19,223 nucleotides of DNA, taken from contig JBBTVI010000033.1 of assembly GCA_038063315.1 (NCBI GenBank), forward strand, positions 1 through 19,223, in the 5' to 3' direction. Both the position numbers and the translations under genes were made by a program. The first letter of the stretch is position 1. Each line of letters opens with the position of its first letter. Shown one piece after another: positions 6,694 through 13,624 of the stretch. Below the pieces are notes generated by a model that saw only the letters and a program-made list of their open reading frames with translations, made no database searches and was not told the DNA's origin. This DNA comes from JBBTVI01 sp038063315. Lineage in GTDB: Bacteria; Patescibacteriota; Minisyncoccia; Sungbacterales; HO2-52-23.

Positions 6694-8448
6694 CTATAAA
6701 TACTGTCCGGGACGGACCTCTACATCCTCAATCTTCGGGGATTCCAAAACCTGCTCCTTTTCCTCGGTCCCGAAATCTCCAGTGTTTACCATCACACCGG
6801 ACCTCATACGGATCCGACCCGTATCCTCCGGAGTCAGCAACTGGAAAATCGTGTCTCCGAGCTTTGCGCGCTCCTTGAGAATCGCCCGACGGATGTCCTC
6901 GAACGCCAACCCGGCGCCGGTCCCCGCAATCTTGCGCCCGATTGCGTACACCTTTGCGCGCTGAATAATCGTCTCGATCATCGCGCCCGATACTACGTCA
7001 AACGTATACACCGGTACAACATTCACCCCGCCATCACCATCACGAAAACCTGCAGACGCGTAGCGACTTTCCTTGCATTCGGCAAAAAGCATTCCGGTTG
7101 CTTCGCGCGCCAACGCATCAATATGTTCCGCCCGACTCTCCGACGAAGCATCATCGCTCAGTCCCTCGTACGGCAGGTATCCCGGGAGGTAACGCCGGAA
7201 AATATCGAACGCGCATTCCCGAGTCGGCCGCGGAATTTCGATTTTGCAATCAAAACGTCCGTCCCTGAGCACGCCAGGATCAAGGAGATCCGGACGGTTC
7301 GTCGCACCCACCACGACCACATTTTCCAATCCTTCCATGCCGTCCAGCTCCGTGAGGAACTGTGACGTCATAGTAATTTCAATGTCCGACGAGATTCCGG
7401 ATCCGCGCACGCGGAATAGCGCGTCAATCTCGTCAAAAAAGATCACCACCGGCGTTGTCGGAGATGCCCGTTCGCGCGCGCGCCGGAACGTGTCGCGAAT
7501 GGCTTTTTCCGTTTCCCCAACATACTTGTTGAGTAGCTCGGGCCCCTTCACATGGAGAAAGTACCCGCGCGGCTCGATTCCCCGCACCTTGCCGAGACGC
7601 TCGGCCAAACTGCGGGCCAACGCCTTTGCAAGCATGGTCTTACCGCATCCGGGCGGTCCGTAGAGCAACACGCCTTTGGGCGGACGCACCTCCATTTCGT
7701 CATAGTACTCGCGGTACAGGTAGGGCTGTTCTACCGCCACCCGTAATTCCTGAATGACGCTCTCGAGTCCACCGATGTCATCGTACGTCACATTCGGAAT
7801 GGTCTCGAGCTCCAATTCTTTGGAGACAGGACGCGGCAGGAGCTCAGTGACAAACGCACCGTCCACGAGCACCCGATCCCCTGCGCGGAAGGACTGCTTT
7901 ACGAGATCATGGAAATCGGCGATTATTGCCACGCGCTTGCTGTCGTGTTCATCGCCGACGACCAACCGCTCATCACCAAGCCGCTCAACGACCGATACGA
8001 TATTGCCGTACCGCTCGCGCGCAAGCGTTTCCACGATGTTTCCAGCATCGTTCAATTTCACGCGCTGCCCACGTTTGAGGTCCAGGATGATCGAGGGAAC
8101 GGCATTAACCACAAATTCCTGACCGCCGCGTACGATCTCAACAGTTCCATCCGCGAACACATCCACGACCTGACCAACGGTCCACAGCGGCGCGGATAAT
8201 TTCTCTATCATCTCCTGCGCCTCTTCAAATGACTCCTTCTCCCTTTGTAACATGCCTTCAATACGCACATTACGCTCTTGGAGCGCGGAAACAATCTGCT
8301 GCGTATTGACGCTGTATTGCTGGCAAATTCCGACCAACTCGTACAACCTCTTCCGATCCTCGGAAGATAACGAACAAACATTGACTTCCACCGCAAGCTC
8401 TCCGAGAAAACGATGCAACTCATCGGGATAATGAAACGGAGTTCCCAT
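6694..8448 (-). CDS. arc: Proteasome-associated AAA+ ATPase (ARC/Mpa type)
   Basis: A 584-residue AAA+ unfoldase matching actinobacterial Mpa/ARC, the hexameric ring that recognises Pup-tagged proteins and feeds them to the 20S proteasome. The domain order fits: N-terminal coiled coil (about 30-85), two OB folds (about 88-205), and the AAA+ module with Walker A GPPGCGKT (264-271), pore loop KYVG (308-311), Walker B IFFDEID (336-342), sensor-1 ATNRPD and arginine-finger region DGRFD. The C-terminus is GQYL, the tail Mpa uses to dock on and open the 20S gate; its retention suggests a real proteasome partner. No pup, dop, pafA, prcA or prcB is in view. The ATG follows a strong GGAGGG ribosome site (8462-8457, 7-base spacing), unlike its neighbours, and the gene has its own terminator. 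Cdc48-like AAA proteins are an alternative but lack the coiled coil, tandem OB and GQYL tail. Confidence 0.93.
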   Translation of the reverse strand: MGTPFHYPDELHRFLGELAVEVNVCSLSSEDRKRLYELVGICQQYSVNTQQIVSALQERNVRIEGMLQREKESFEEAQEMIEKLSAPLWTVGQVVDVFADGTVEIVRGGQEFVVNAVPSIILDLKRGQRVKLNDAGNIVETLARERYGNIVSVVERLGDERLVVGDEHDSKRVAIIADFHDLVKQSFRAGDRVLVDGAFVTELLPRPVSKELELETIPNVTYDDIGGLESVIQELRVAVEQPYLYREYYDEMEVRPPKGVLLYGPPGCGKTMLAKALARSLAERLGKVRGIEPRGYFLHVKGPELLNKYVGETEKAIRDTFRRARERASPTTPVVIFFDEIDALFRVRGSGISSDIEITMTSQFLTELDGMEGLENVVVVGATNRPDLLDPGVLRDGRFDCKIEIPRPTRECAFDIFRRYLPGYLPYEGLSDDASSESRAEHIDALAREATGMLFAECKESRYASAGFRDGDGGVNVVPVYTFDVVSGAMIETIIQRAKVYAIGRKIAGTGAGLAFEDIRRAILKERAKLGDTIFQLLTPEDTGRIRMRSGVMVNTGDFGTEEKEQVLESPKIEDVEVRPGQYL

Positions 8449-8456
8449 TTTTCATC

Positions 8457-8462
8457 CCTCCA
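8457..8462 (-). promoter_or_regulatory. Strong Shine-Dalgarno of the ARC gene
   Basis: GGAGGG lies 7 bases before the ATG at 8448. It is the only clear Shine-Dalgarno found upstream of a gene in this window and it settles the start. Confidence 0.8.
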
Positions 8463-8541
8463 AATAAGGTTCTCAATGTCCTTTCCCGACGGTTTTCCAG
8501 GGCATTTGTGCTCGAAAAAACCGCTCAAATCTGTAATAACT

Positions 8542-8570
8542 ACAATACCATACTTGCAAGAAAAATGCAA
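8542..8570 (-). promoter_or_regulatory. Possible extended -10 promoter of the ARC gene
   Basis: TTGCAT (8570-8565, weak -35) is followed by 17 bp and TATTGT (8547-8542), which has TGG directly upstream (extended -10). The expected start is about 8535, giving an 87-base leader that ends in the GGAGGG site. Confidence 0.4.
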
Positions 8571-8620
8571 TGGTGGTGGATGGCATCTCCTCACAGCCAT
8601 ATCAACGCGGCCATTACATG

Positions 8621-8768
8621 CGTCATTGCGAGGAGTCCTGCTGCAGGACGACGAAGCAATCCAGCATTTCTGCCTTTACGGATTGTTTCGTCGCTGCTGC
8701 TCCTCGCGATGACGATCGAAATGGATTGCCGCGCGCCCCCTCGCAGCTCGGGGTCGCTCGCAATGACG
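8621..8768. repeat. Family A palindromic repeat, copy 3
   Basis: A full copy with the GTCCTGCTGCAGGAC variant near its left tip. It is nearly identical to copy 5 through the shared tail GGATGGAGGACTTTTT just beyond it. It occupies most of the 338-bp gap between the zinc-ribbon gene and the ARC gene. The rest of the gap holds the ARC leader and possible promoter. Confidence 0.9.
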
Positions 8769-8786
8769 GATGGAGGACTTTTTTAT

Positions 8787-10646
8787 TTATCCTACGATCT
8801 CCGCATTATAACACTTCTCGCAATACACAATGTCCCTCCGATCCGCAGGGCCGTGCCCTTCCGAAGCCAGCGGCGAAGGAGGATAACTCGTGTCAAATTC
8901 ATTCGGACAGGCCGTCGCCCCGTGGAAATGCCCCACGGCGTTTTTATAACTTCCCGCGGCGTCTCCGGCACCCGCGCACGCGCACCCGCGCCTGTAAAAA
9001 CGCGGCGGATTGACAAACCGCATTCGCCGGAGAAACCGGCACTCCGGGCAAAGCCGCGGCAACGGAAGCCCGATTTTCCGATAGAATCCAAGTTCCATCG
9101 GAATAATCCGGTAGGGCGATCGGCACCGCTTGCATCCGATGATCTCGTTTGTCACGGAATCGGGTGCCGCGACGATATTGTCCGGAAGAGCGGCCGCCTC
9201 CATTGTTGCCGCGATTTGCGGTGAGGCACCGACGCGCCACGCGATTCCCCGCTTCCCGGCGGCCTCATGCGTCAACGGGAAAAAATCCTGCGCGATTGTT
9301 TCGTTATATGCAAACGGCGAAAACTCAGGAGGGAAAAACTCCCCGTAGCGATACTCAACGCCCGATTCATTGGCCATTTGTGATTTGTCATTTGCCGCCC
9401 AACTCTGTTGGGCGAGCCTCGCCCCCTGGGGGCGGGGAATTTGTGATTTCGACGTATACGACATGTCACCCATATGTCGGATAATCTTTTCGCGTAAAAC
9501 AAAATAATCCTCTTTGGAGTATTGCTTATTAAAAATGCAATATTGCTTGTTCCGCATGCCGACGCAGCCAAAAAGATTGGAACCCGGCCCGCATTGGATG
9601 CAATACTCCATTTGCCGCGCGTCGGACCAGCATTCCCAAGAGAATTTTAACCCGGCGCCCTCTTCTCCACCCGTAATCACCTCATAAACATTCTCGCACT
9701 GCCAAAAGTTAACCGCGTCGCGGATGTCCCGCGTCATGCCGAATCCGAACTGGACGTCTTTCATATTCTCCCCGTCGCGCGCCGCATAGCCGTTTTCTAC
9801 TCCCTTCACATTGTAAAGATAGTCACCGGACGAATCGGTATAGTGATATCCGTGAAAGAACCGGACGGGAAATTTCAGCCAAAATTCCGCGGCCGCGATC
9901 GCGTGTTTACGAACCGCCTCGTACGAGCCGAGCGAAAATTCGGCGATCTTTTTCACATACTCTTCCTTGGTATACGGCGCATTAAATATATGGAACGACT
10001 TATTCCTGAGCCCGACGCACCCGAAGCAACTCGCGCATCCGGACAGATCGCGCGAGAACCAGATATCCGTCGAGTCTGTACAATCAACGGAGAAAAATGC
10101 CCGATAACATTTCTCCATTGTGACGCATTCGTAAGCAAGCTCTGACTCGTCCACATCGTAGATGTCAATGCACTCTTTAATGCTCACGCCGCGAATCGCA
10201 TAACACGAATTCTCCCCGCCGCCGATCTCAAAACAAAGATAAGAATTACGCATACCAGCGGATTGATCGCAATATTCGGAATTAACCATGTTCATCACGC
10301 TCTTCGCGGGCCACGGCACCGCATGATAAAGATCCAAAAGCTGCGTGAAGAAAGGCCGCGAGAAATCATAGTCCCTCGCGTACTCCGCCCCGTCCCACGC
10401 GTCGGAATTCCAATACGCCAGATCATACACTTTCAGCGGCGCGGACTCGGGCATGTTGGAGAAAATATTTTTTCCCGTGCCGTCGCACACCCGCCGGAAA
10501 AGATGCCGGATATTTAAAAAAAGAAACCGGCGCATCATCCGGCATTGAGGGCAAAGCGTCGGCGGCGGCACGCGCATCTTTTCATAAAAAGCCGCGTCAT
10601 CGGCGGTTCCGGCGAATTCCGAGCGACAATTTTGGCAGTGTGGCAT
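8787..10646 (-). CDS. Double zinc-ribbon, Cys-rich repeat protein (CPR family, function unknown)
   Basis: A 619-residue protein of unknown function. From memory the family is widespread in CPR genomes, where it is sometimes mislabelled 'CaiB/BaiF'; it has no CoA-transferase features. Both ends carry the same module: CxxC, then FYxKxxxPxPxLCPxCRxxRRxxFxN, then a basic stretch and Cys (N-terminal C4, C7, C32, C35; C-terminal copy from about 508). A final CEKC lies near the end. The middle is rich in Cys and aromatics, with two copies of FGCVGxRNKxxxIFNxxYxKE/DxY separated by about 130 residues, suggesting a repeat solenoid. The ATG at 10646 is chosen because an upstream in-frame ATG at 10682 lies inside a family B repeat. 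Two palindromic inserts are translated in frame (9376-9449 and 8860-8882). A nucleic-acid or metal-binding role is only a guess. Confidence 0.72.
   Translation of the reverse strand: MPHCQNCRSEFAGTADDAAFYEKMRVPPPTLCPQCRMMRRFLFLNIRHLFRRVCDGTGKNIFSNMPESAPLKVYDLAYWNSDAWDGAEYARDYDFSRPFFTQLLDLYHAVPWPAKSVMNMVNSEYCDQSAGMRNSYLCFEIGGGENSCYAIRGVSIKECIDIYDVDESELAYECVTMEKCYRAFFSVDCTDSTDIWFSRDLSGCASCFGCVGLRNKSFHIFNAPYTKEEYVKKIAEFSLGSYEAVRKHAIAAAEFWLKFPVRFFHGYHYTDSSGDYLYNVKGVENGYAARDGENMKDVQFGFGMTRDIRDAVNFWQCENVYEVITGGEEGAGLKFSWECWSDARQMEYCIQCGPGSNLFGCVGMRNKQYCIFNKQYSKEDYFVLREKIIRHMGDMSYTSKSQIPRPQGARLAQQSWAANDKSQMANESGVEYRYGEFFPPEFSPFAYNETIAQDFFPLTHEAAGKRGIAWRVGASPQIAATMEAAALPDNIVAAPDSVTNEIIGCKRCRSPYRIIPMELGFYRKIGLPLPRLCPECRFLRRMRFVNPPRFYRRGCACAGAGDAAGSYKNAVGHFHGATACPNEFDTSYPPSPLASEGHGPADRRDIVYCEKCYNAEIVG
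8860..8882. repeat. Coding palindromic element in the zinc-ribbon gene
   Basis: This 23-base core matches 2580-2602 in the dehydrogenase-like gene at 18 or so of 23 positions; the differences cluster in the centre. Translated on the minus strand in the same frame it gives PPSPLASEG, near the C-terminus between the second zinc ribbon and the last CxxC. Confidence 0.72.
9376..9449. repeat. In-frame palindromic insert flanked by 11-bp direct repeats
   Basis: ATTTGTGATTT occurs at 9376-9386 and 9439-9449, exactly 63 bp (21 codons) apart. Between them lie two hairpins: GCCCAAC-TCT-GTTGGGC (9397-9413) and a CCTCGCCCCC/GGGGGCGGGG stem (9417-9437). The encoded stretch runs from KSQI to KSQM, a low-complexity segment between the second FGCVG repeat and the C-terminal zinc ribbon. 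Confidence 0.65.
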
Positions 10647-10676
10647 GGGAAAAGAAGAGTAAAGATTCCTTCCAAT

Positions 10677-10789
10677 TGTCATCCCCGCGCAGGCGGGGAT
10701 CCAGGTTCTACCTTATTGCAAGTAAATAAATCTGGATTCCCGCGTGTCCGCCGGAGGCGGATCTGCCTCCGGCATGACGCGGAATGACA
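10677..10789. repeat. Family B palindromic repeat, copy 2, with nested hairpin
   Basis: The left arm TGTCATCCCCGCGCAGGCGG is normal. The right arm is interrupted by a hairpin, CCGGAGGC-GGATCT-GCCTCCGG (about 10751-10772), before it resumes as CGCGGAATGACA. It fills the gap between the zinc-ribbon gene and the next gene upstream. Confidence 0.85.
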
Positions 10790-10821
10790 GAAAAAAGGCA
10801 TTTCGCTTTCACTTTTCGTTA

Positions 10822-12102
10822 TTATCCTTCCTCCTCCTCAAATATCGGCAGCTCCGCGGGCGGACCCACGCGGCGCGACTCGATCCGGCGGATCAGGGGG
10901 CCGGTCATGACAAGATACGTCGGCAGGTGGAATATGGTCGCAAGCTCCTCCACATTCAAAATCATCCGCCCCATGTTGGCCGATTTCAGCCCCCCCTCAA
11001 GAAACCGTGTCGTGGTGTCGGTCTCGTACATGCGCCGCACGCGATAATTCCGATAGATGTTACGCTTGCGATAAAGCTGCCGCTTTTTGGGAAAAAAATA
11101 CGGCCAAAACCACCAGGAGGCGCGGGTCCAGGCCGCGTAGTTGTGTCCGAACTTGTTCCATCCGGCGGTCGCATACTGATTGAATACGGCGAGCACCCCC
11201 CTTTGCGCGAAATTGACATCAAGCGCTTTCTTGGGAGCAATCATGAGATACCGGATGATCGTCTCAAATGCCGGCTTGGCAAGCGTCCGCTCCAACGCCT
11301 TCATCGTCTCGGTCTGCCCAGGGGTGCGTTCAATAAAAATCAGCTGTCCCACAAACTCGCTTTCTTTGGACATGCGCGCGGTCCTTTCTTTGAATTCCTT
11401 GATCACCTCTTCCGATTCTTTTTTCCATGAATCGTCAACCGTGGGCCGGATCAACATTTGAAGCCACAAATGCTGATCCGGCTTACATTTTGACAGAAGT
11501 CCCAAAAGCGCGCTGACCGGATCAAGCTCTCTCTCCTCCACCGGCGCTTCAAAATCAACATAGGTGCGTATCGGATAGACATCCGGAGCCGTCAGACGCA
11601 ATTCGTTTCCGAAAATATCGTGCCCCATTCCGGCAAGTTCGTCATACGAGCGCGGGAAGCGGTAAATATAATCTTCGGCGACTTCTTTGATCTCGACGTC
11701 CTGATAATGCGCGTAGATCGCGGAGAGAACGATGTCGCTATGCCTGCGGGGAATCCGCAGATAAAAATGAATCTCGCCGCCGAAACTCACCACCTCAAAG
11801 CAAAACCACATCGTCACCTCTCCGTCCCACCATTTTTCTTTTGCGCTGGACGGGCTGTTCTGCAAATAAAAAATCGCCTGGAACACCTGCTCCATGGCCT
11901 TCGGGGTCTTACGCAGTTCGCGCGGAATCACGATTTCGTACATCGCCCAGTCAAACTGCGTCAGACGGAAAAGTTCGCGGATATAGGCAAGCCAGATCGC
12001 CAAAGCCGCCGGAACCAAAAAAATCAAAAGCCACAGCCACCAGACGGTCGCGAGCGCGCGAAAAACCGGAATCGCCTGATTGAGAGCATTATCAAGAATC
12101 AC
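10822..12102 (-). CDS. CPR membrane-anchored protein, DUF8128-like, possibly secretion-ATPase associated
   Basis: A 426-residue protein of unknown function. One N-terminal membrane segment (about residues 20-42, WWLWLLIFLVPAALAIWLAY) is followed by a cytoplasmic region. I recall the motifs IPRELRKTPKAMEQVF (about 60-75), FEVVSFGGEIHFYLRIP and LSKCKPDQHLWLQMLIRP from a family common in CPR genomes, where it is often next to a VirB4/TraC- or VirD4-like ATPase. No such ATPase lies next to it here. It ends in an acidic EEEE tail. The start is GTG at 12102. No Shine-Dalgarno is seen, and a weak TACGTT box 8 bp upstream is not convincing. The gap upstream holds a family A repeat, so transcription with the sigma-4/HARE gene is uncertain. 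The family assignment is from memory; the role is an inference. Confidence 0.65.
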   Translation of the reverse strand: MILDNALNQAIPVFRALATVWWLWLLIFLVPAALAIWLAYIRELFRLTQFDWAMYEIVIPRELRKTPKAMEQVFQAIFYLQNSPSSAKEKWWDGEVTMWFCFEVVSFGGEIHFYLRIPRRHSDIVLSAIYAHYQDVEIKEVAEDYIYRFPRSYDELAGMGHDIFGNELRLTAPDVYPIRTYVDFEAPVEERELDPVSALLGLLSKCKPDQHLWLQMLIRPTVDDSWKKESEEVIKEFKERTARMSKESEFVGQLIFIERTPGQTETMKALERTLAKPAFETIIRYLMIAPKKALDVNFAQRGVLAVFNQYATAGWNKFGHNYAAWTRASWWFWPYFFPKKRQLYRKRNIYRNYRVRRMYETDTTTRFLEGGLKSANMGRMILNVEELATIFHLPTYLVMTGPLIRRIESRRVGPPAELPIFEEEEG

Positions 12103-12195
12103 AATTGTAAAACGTAAAGCGTGAAAACAAAATCTTAAAACTTAAGACATTGTTTTGTAACCCCTCGCAACTTCTACAACACTTCACAGCAGAGT

Positions 12196-12294
12196 CGTCA
12201 TTGCGAGGAGTCCTGCTGCAGGACGACGAAGCAATCCAGAAAAATCCCTGGATTGCCGCGCGCCCCCTCGAAGCTCGGGGTCGCTCGCAATGAC
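12196..12294. repeat. Family A palindromic repeat, copy 4 (short form)
   Basis: A 99-bp copy with the GTCCTGCTGCAGGAC tip and a shortened centre. It is flanked by A/T-rich runs resembling each other in inverted orientation (12106-12140 contains AAAACGTAAAGCGTGAAAAC; 12315-12358 read on the minus strand contains AAAGCGTAAAAAGCGAAAAA). Confidence 0.88.
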
Positions 12295-12360
12295 ATCTAT
12301 AAGAGCTATGCCTGTGCGAAGTTTTAGCTTTTCGTTTTTCGCTTTTTACGCTTTCCCAAA

Positions 12361-13389
12361 TTACACCAGCGTGAACTTATCGTCCTTGGTACGCGCGAAG
12401 AATTTTTTGTTCTGCAGATTGAGAAGGATTGTCGGCGCTTTGACCCGGCGCTTAGCCGCCACGCGTTCAATGATATCCTCTTTCGTAAGCGGACAAGCAG
12501 CGTCTTTGAGCACGGAAACCACGACGTCGCGAACGATCCCTGGCTCATACCCCCATTCAGACAGGGCGTAGAGTCCCCGGCCGACCAAAACAAAACGCGA
12601 GTCCTTGATCAACTCATTGTGCACCGTCTGGGGATGGGCGCGCTTCTTAGACCATCCGGCCTCATTGATGGCCGTAGCCACCTCGCGAAAATGCATGGGG
12701 CTGGCGCGCTTTGCCATTGCGATATACGCCTTGTCGCGCACGCCGCGCGGATTGATGTCCGGACGCGTCGCAAGTCCGTATTCGCCATACGGATTCTTTC
12801 GGATTAATTTAGAAAGCGCCAAAAACGCGTCGTGCTCGCACGTCTCGCCGATCACCGAGGCAACGATCTCACTCAACTCTTTCTCCGATACCACCGACTG
12901 CGCATTGCCCAGGCGTTCGTGAAGAGACGCGACGGCTTTGTCGCTCTCGGAAGAGGCCGCCTCACTCGTCGCCCAACGCGCGTTGATCTCGTCCGTCTCC
13001 GGCGCATAGTGCAAATCCGGAAATAAGTTCAACAGAAAAAACGCATGGGCCGCCTCTGCGGCAGATCCGATAACCCGCGCGAAGTAATTCTCCGCCACAA
13101 CGCCGCCGCAACTCTCGAGATAGCGACGCATGATACCTGAGACCGACGCCAGCGCCTCCGCATATTCCTTTTTACGCAGATGCCGTAATGCCTCAACCTC
13201 GATTTGCCGCACGCGCTCGCGCGTGATTTTATACTCCCGGCCGATGGCATCCAGCGTCCGCCGCTTGCCGCCTTTCAGCCCGAAACGCTTCTCGATGATA
13301 TCGCGCATGCGCCGCGACGAAAGATTCTTCAGGAGCGCGGAAACCGCCTCCCTCGGCGCATGAGAAAATTGTATGGATTGTACTGTCAT
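12361..13389 (-). CDS. Sigma-70 region 4 / HARE-HTH fusion transcription regulator
   Basis: A 342-residue DNA-binding protein. Residues about 24-75 form a sigma-70 region 4 helix-turn-helix (RRTLDAIGREYKITRERVRQIEVEALRHLR), the part that reads -35 elements. There is no region 2, so it cannot act as an ordinary sigma factor. After a variable middle, residues about 217-278 match a HARE-HTH winged helix (RDKAYIAMAKRASPMHFREVA...RGLYALSEW), the domain of RNA polymerase delta subunit RpoE. A second winged-helix-like unit follows (about 283-341). It probably modulates RNA polymerase. The ATG at 13389 is chosen over an in-frame TTG at 13410. Two transcription starts are possible: TTTAAT 13401-13396, which would place the start exactly at the ATG but has no good -35, and a stronger promoter at 13571-13599 giving a leader of about 175 bases with a perfect hairpin. 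Confidence 0.8.
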   Translation of the reverse strand: MTVQSIQFSHAPREAVSALLKNLSSRRMRDIIEKRFGLKGGKRRTLDAIGREYKITRERVRQIEVEALRHLRKKEYAEALASVSGIMRRYLESCGGVVAENYFARVIGSAAEAAHAFFLLNLFPDLHYAPETDEINARWATSEAASSESDKAVASLHERLGNAQSVVSEKELSEIVASVIGETCEHDAFLALSKLIRKNPYGEYGLATRPDINPRGVRDKAYIAMAKRASPMHFREVATAINEAGWSKKRAHPQTVHNELIKDSRFVLVGRGLYALSEWGYEPGIVRDVVVSVLKDAACPLTKEDIIERVAAKRRVKAPTILLNLQNKKFFARTKDDKFTLV

Positions 13390-13453
13390 CGATTTATTAA
13401 ACTTTTGCAAATTTTCTTGATATCTTTTCAGATGCGTTGATGAAGGCGTATGA

Positions 13454-13494
13454 GGAAGTTTAACCTCGTAAGCCGCTTACGAGGTTAAACTTCC
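13454..13494. repeat. Perfect 19-bp inverted repeat in the sigma-4/HARE leader
   Basis: GGAAGTTTAACCTCGTAAG (13454-13472) and its exact complement (13476-13494) are separated by CCG. No T tract follows on either strand, so it is not a simple terminator. It lies between the predicted upstream promoter and the start codon and could be a leader stem-loop, an operator, or another mobile palindrome. Only one copy is in the window. Confidence 0.9.
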
Positions 13495-13570
13495 AATGAG
13501 TACATGTCTTCTGATAGATATCGCATCGTTTTCGGGAAATTTGCCAAAGTTCAGGGTTTACTCTCTATAT

Positions 13571-13599
13571 AAAGAATAGCACGCCGCCAAAAGGTTGTC
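13571..13599 (-). promoter_or_regulatory. Promoter with consensus -35 upstream of the sigma-4/HARE gene
   Basis: TTGACA (13599-13594, perfect), a 17-bp spacer, then TATTCT (13576-13571, 4 of 6) preceded by TGC (extended -10). The expected start is about 13564. It sits just after the secF stop and separates the regulator from the sec genes. Confidence 0.7.
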
Positions 13600-13624
13600 A
13601 AATCCTACACAAATACGCGGTTTT

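Noticed and set aside
8449..8786. A pup or other small proteasome gene next to the ARC gene
   Set aside because: No short frame ending in Gly-Gly-Gln/Glu was found in this gap or in 6320-6693; both consist largely of family A repeat and control signals.
13454..13494. The perfect 19-bp hairpin as a Rho-independent terminator of secF
   Set aside because: No T tract follows on either strand, and it lies beyond a promoter reading in the same direction as secF.
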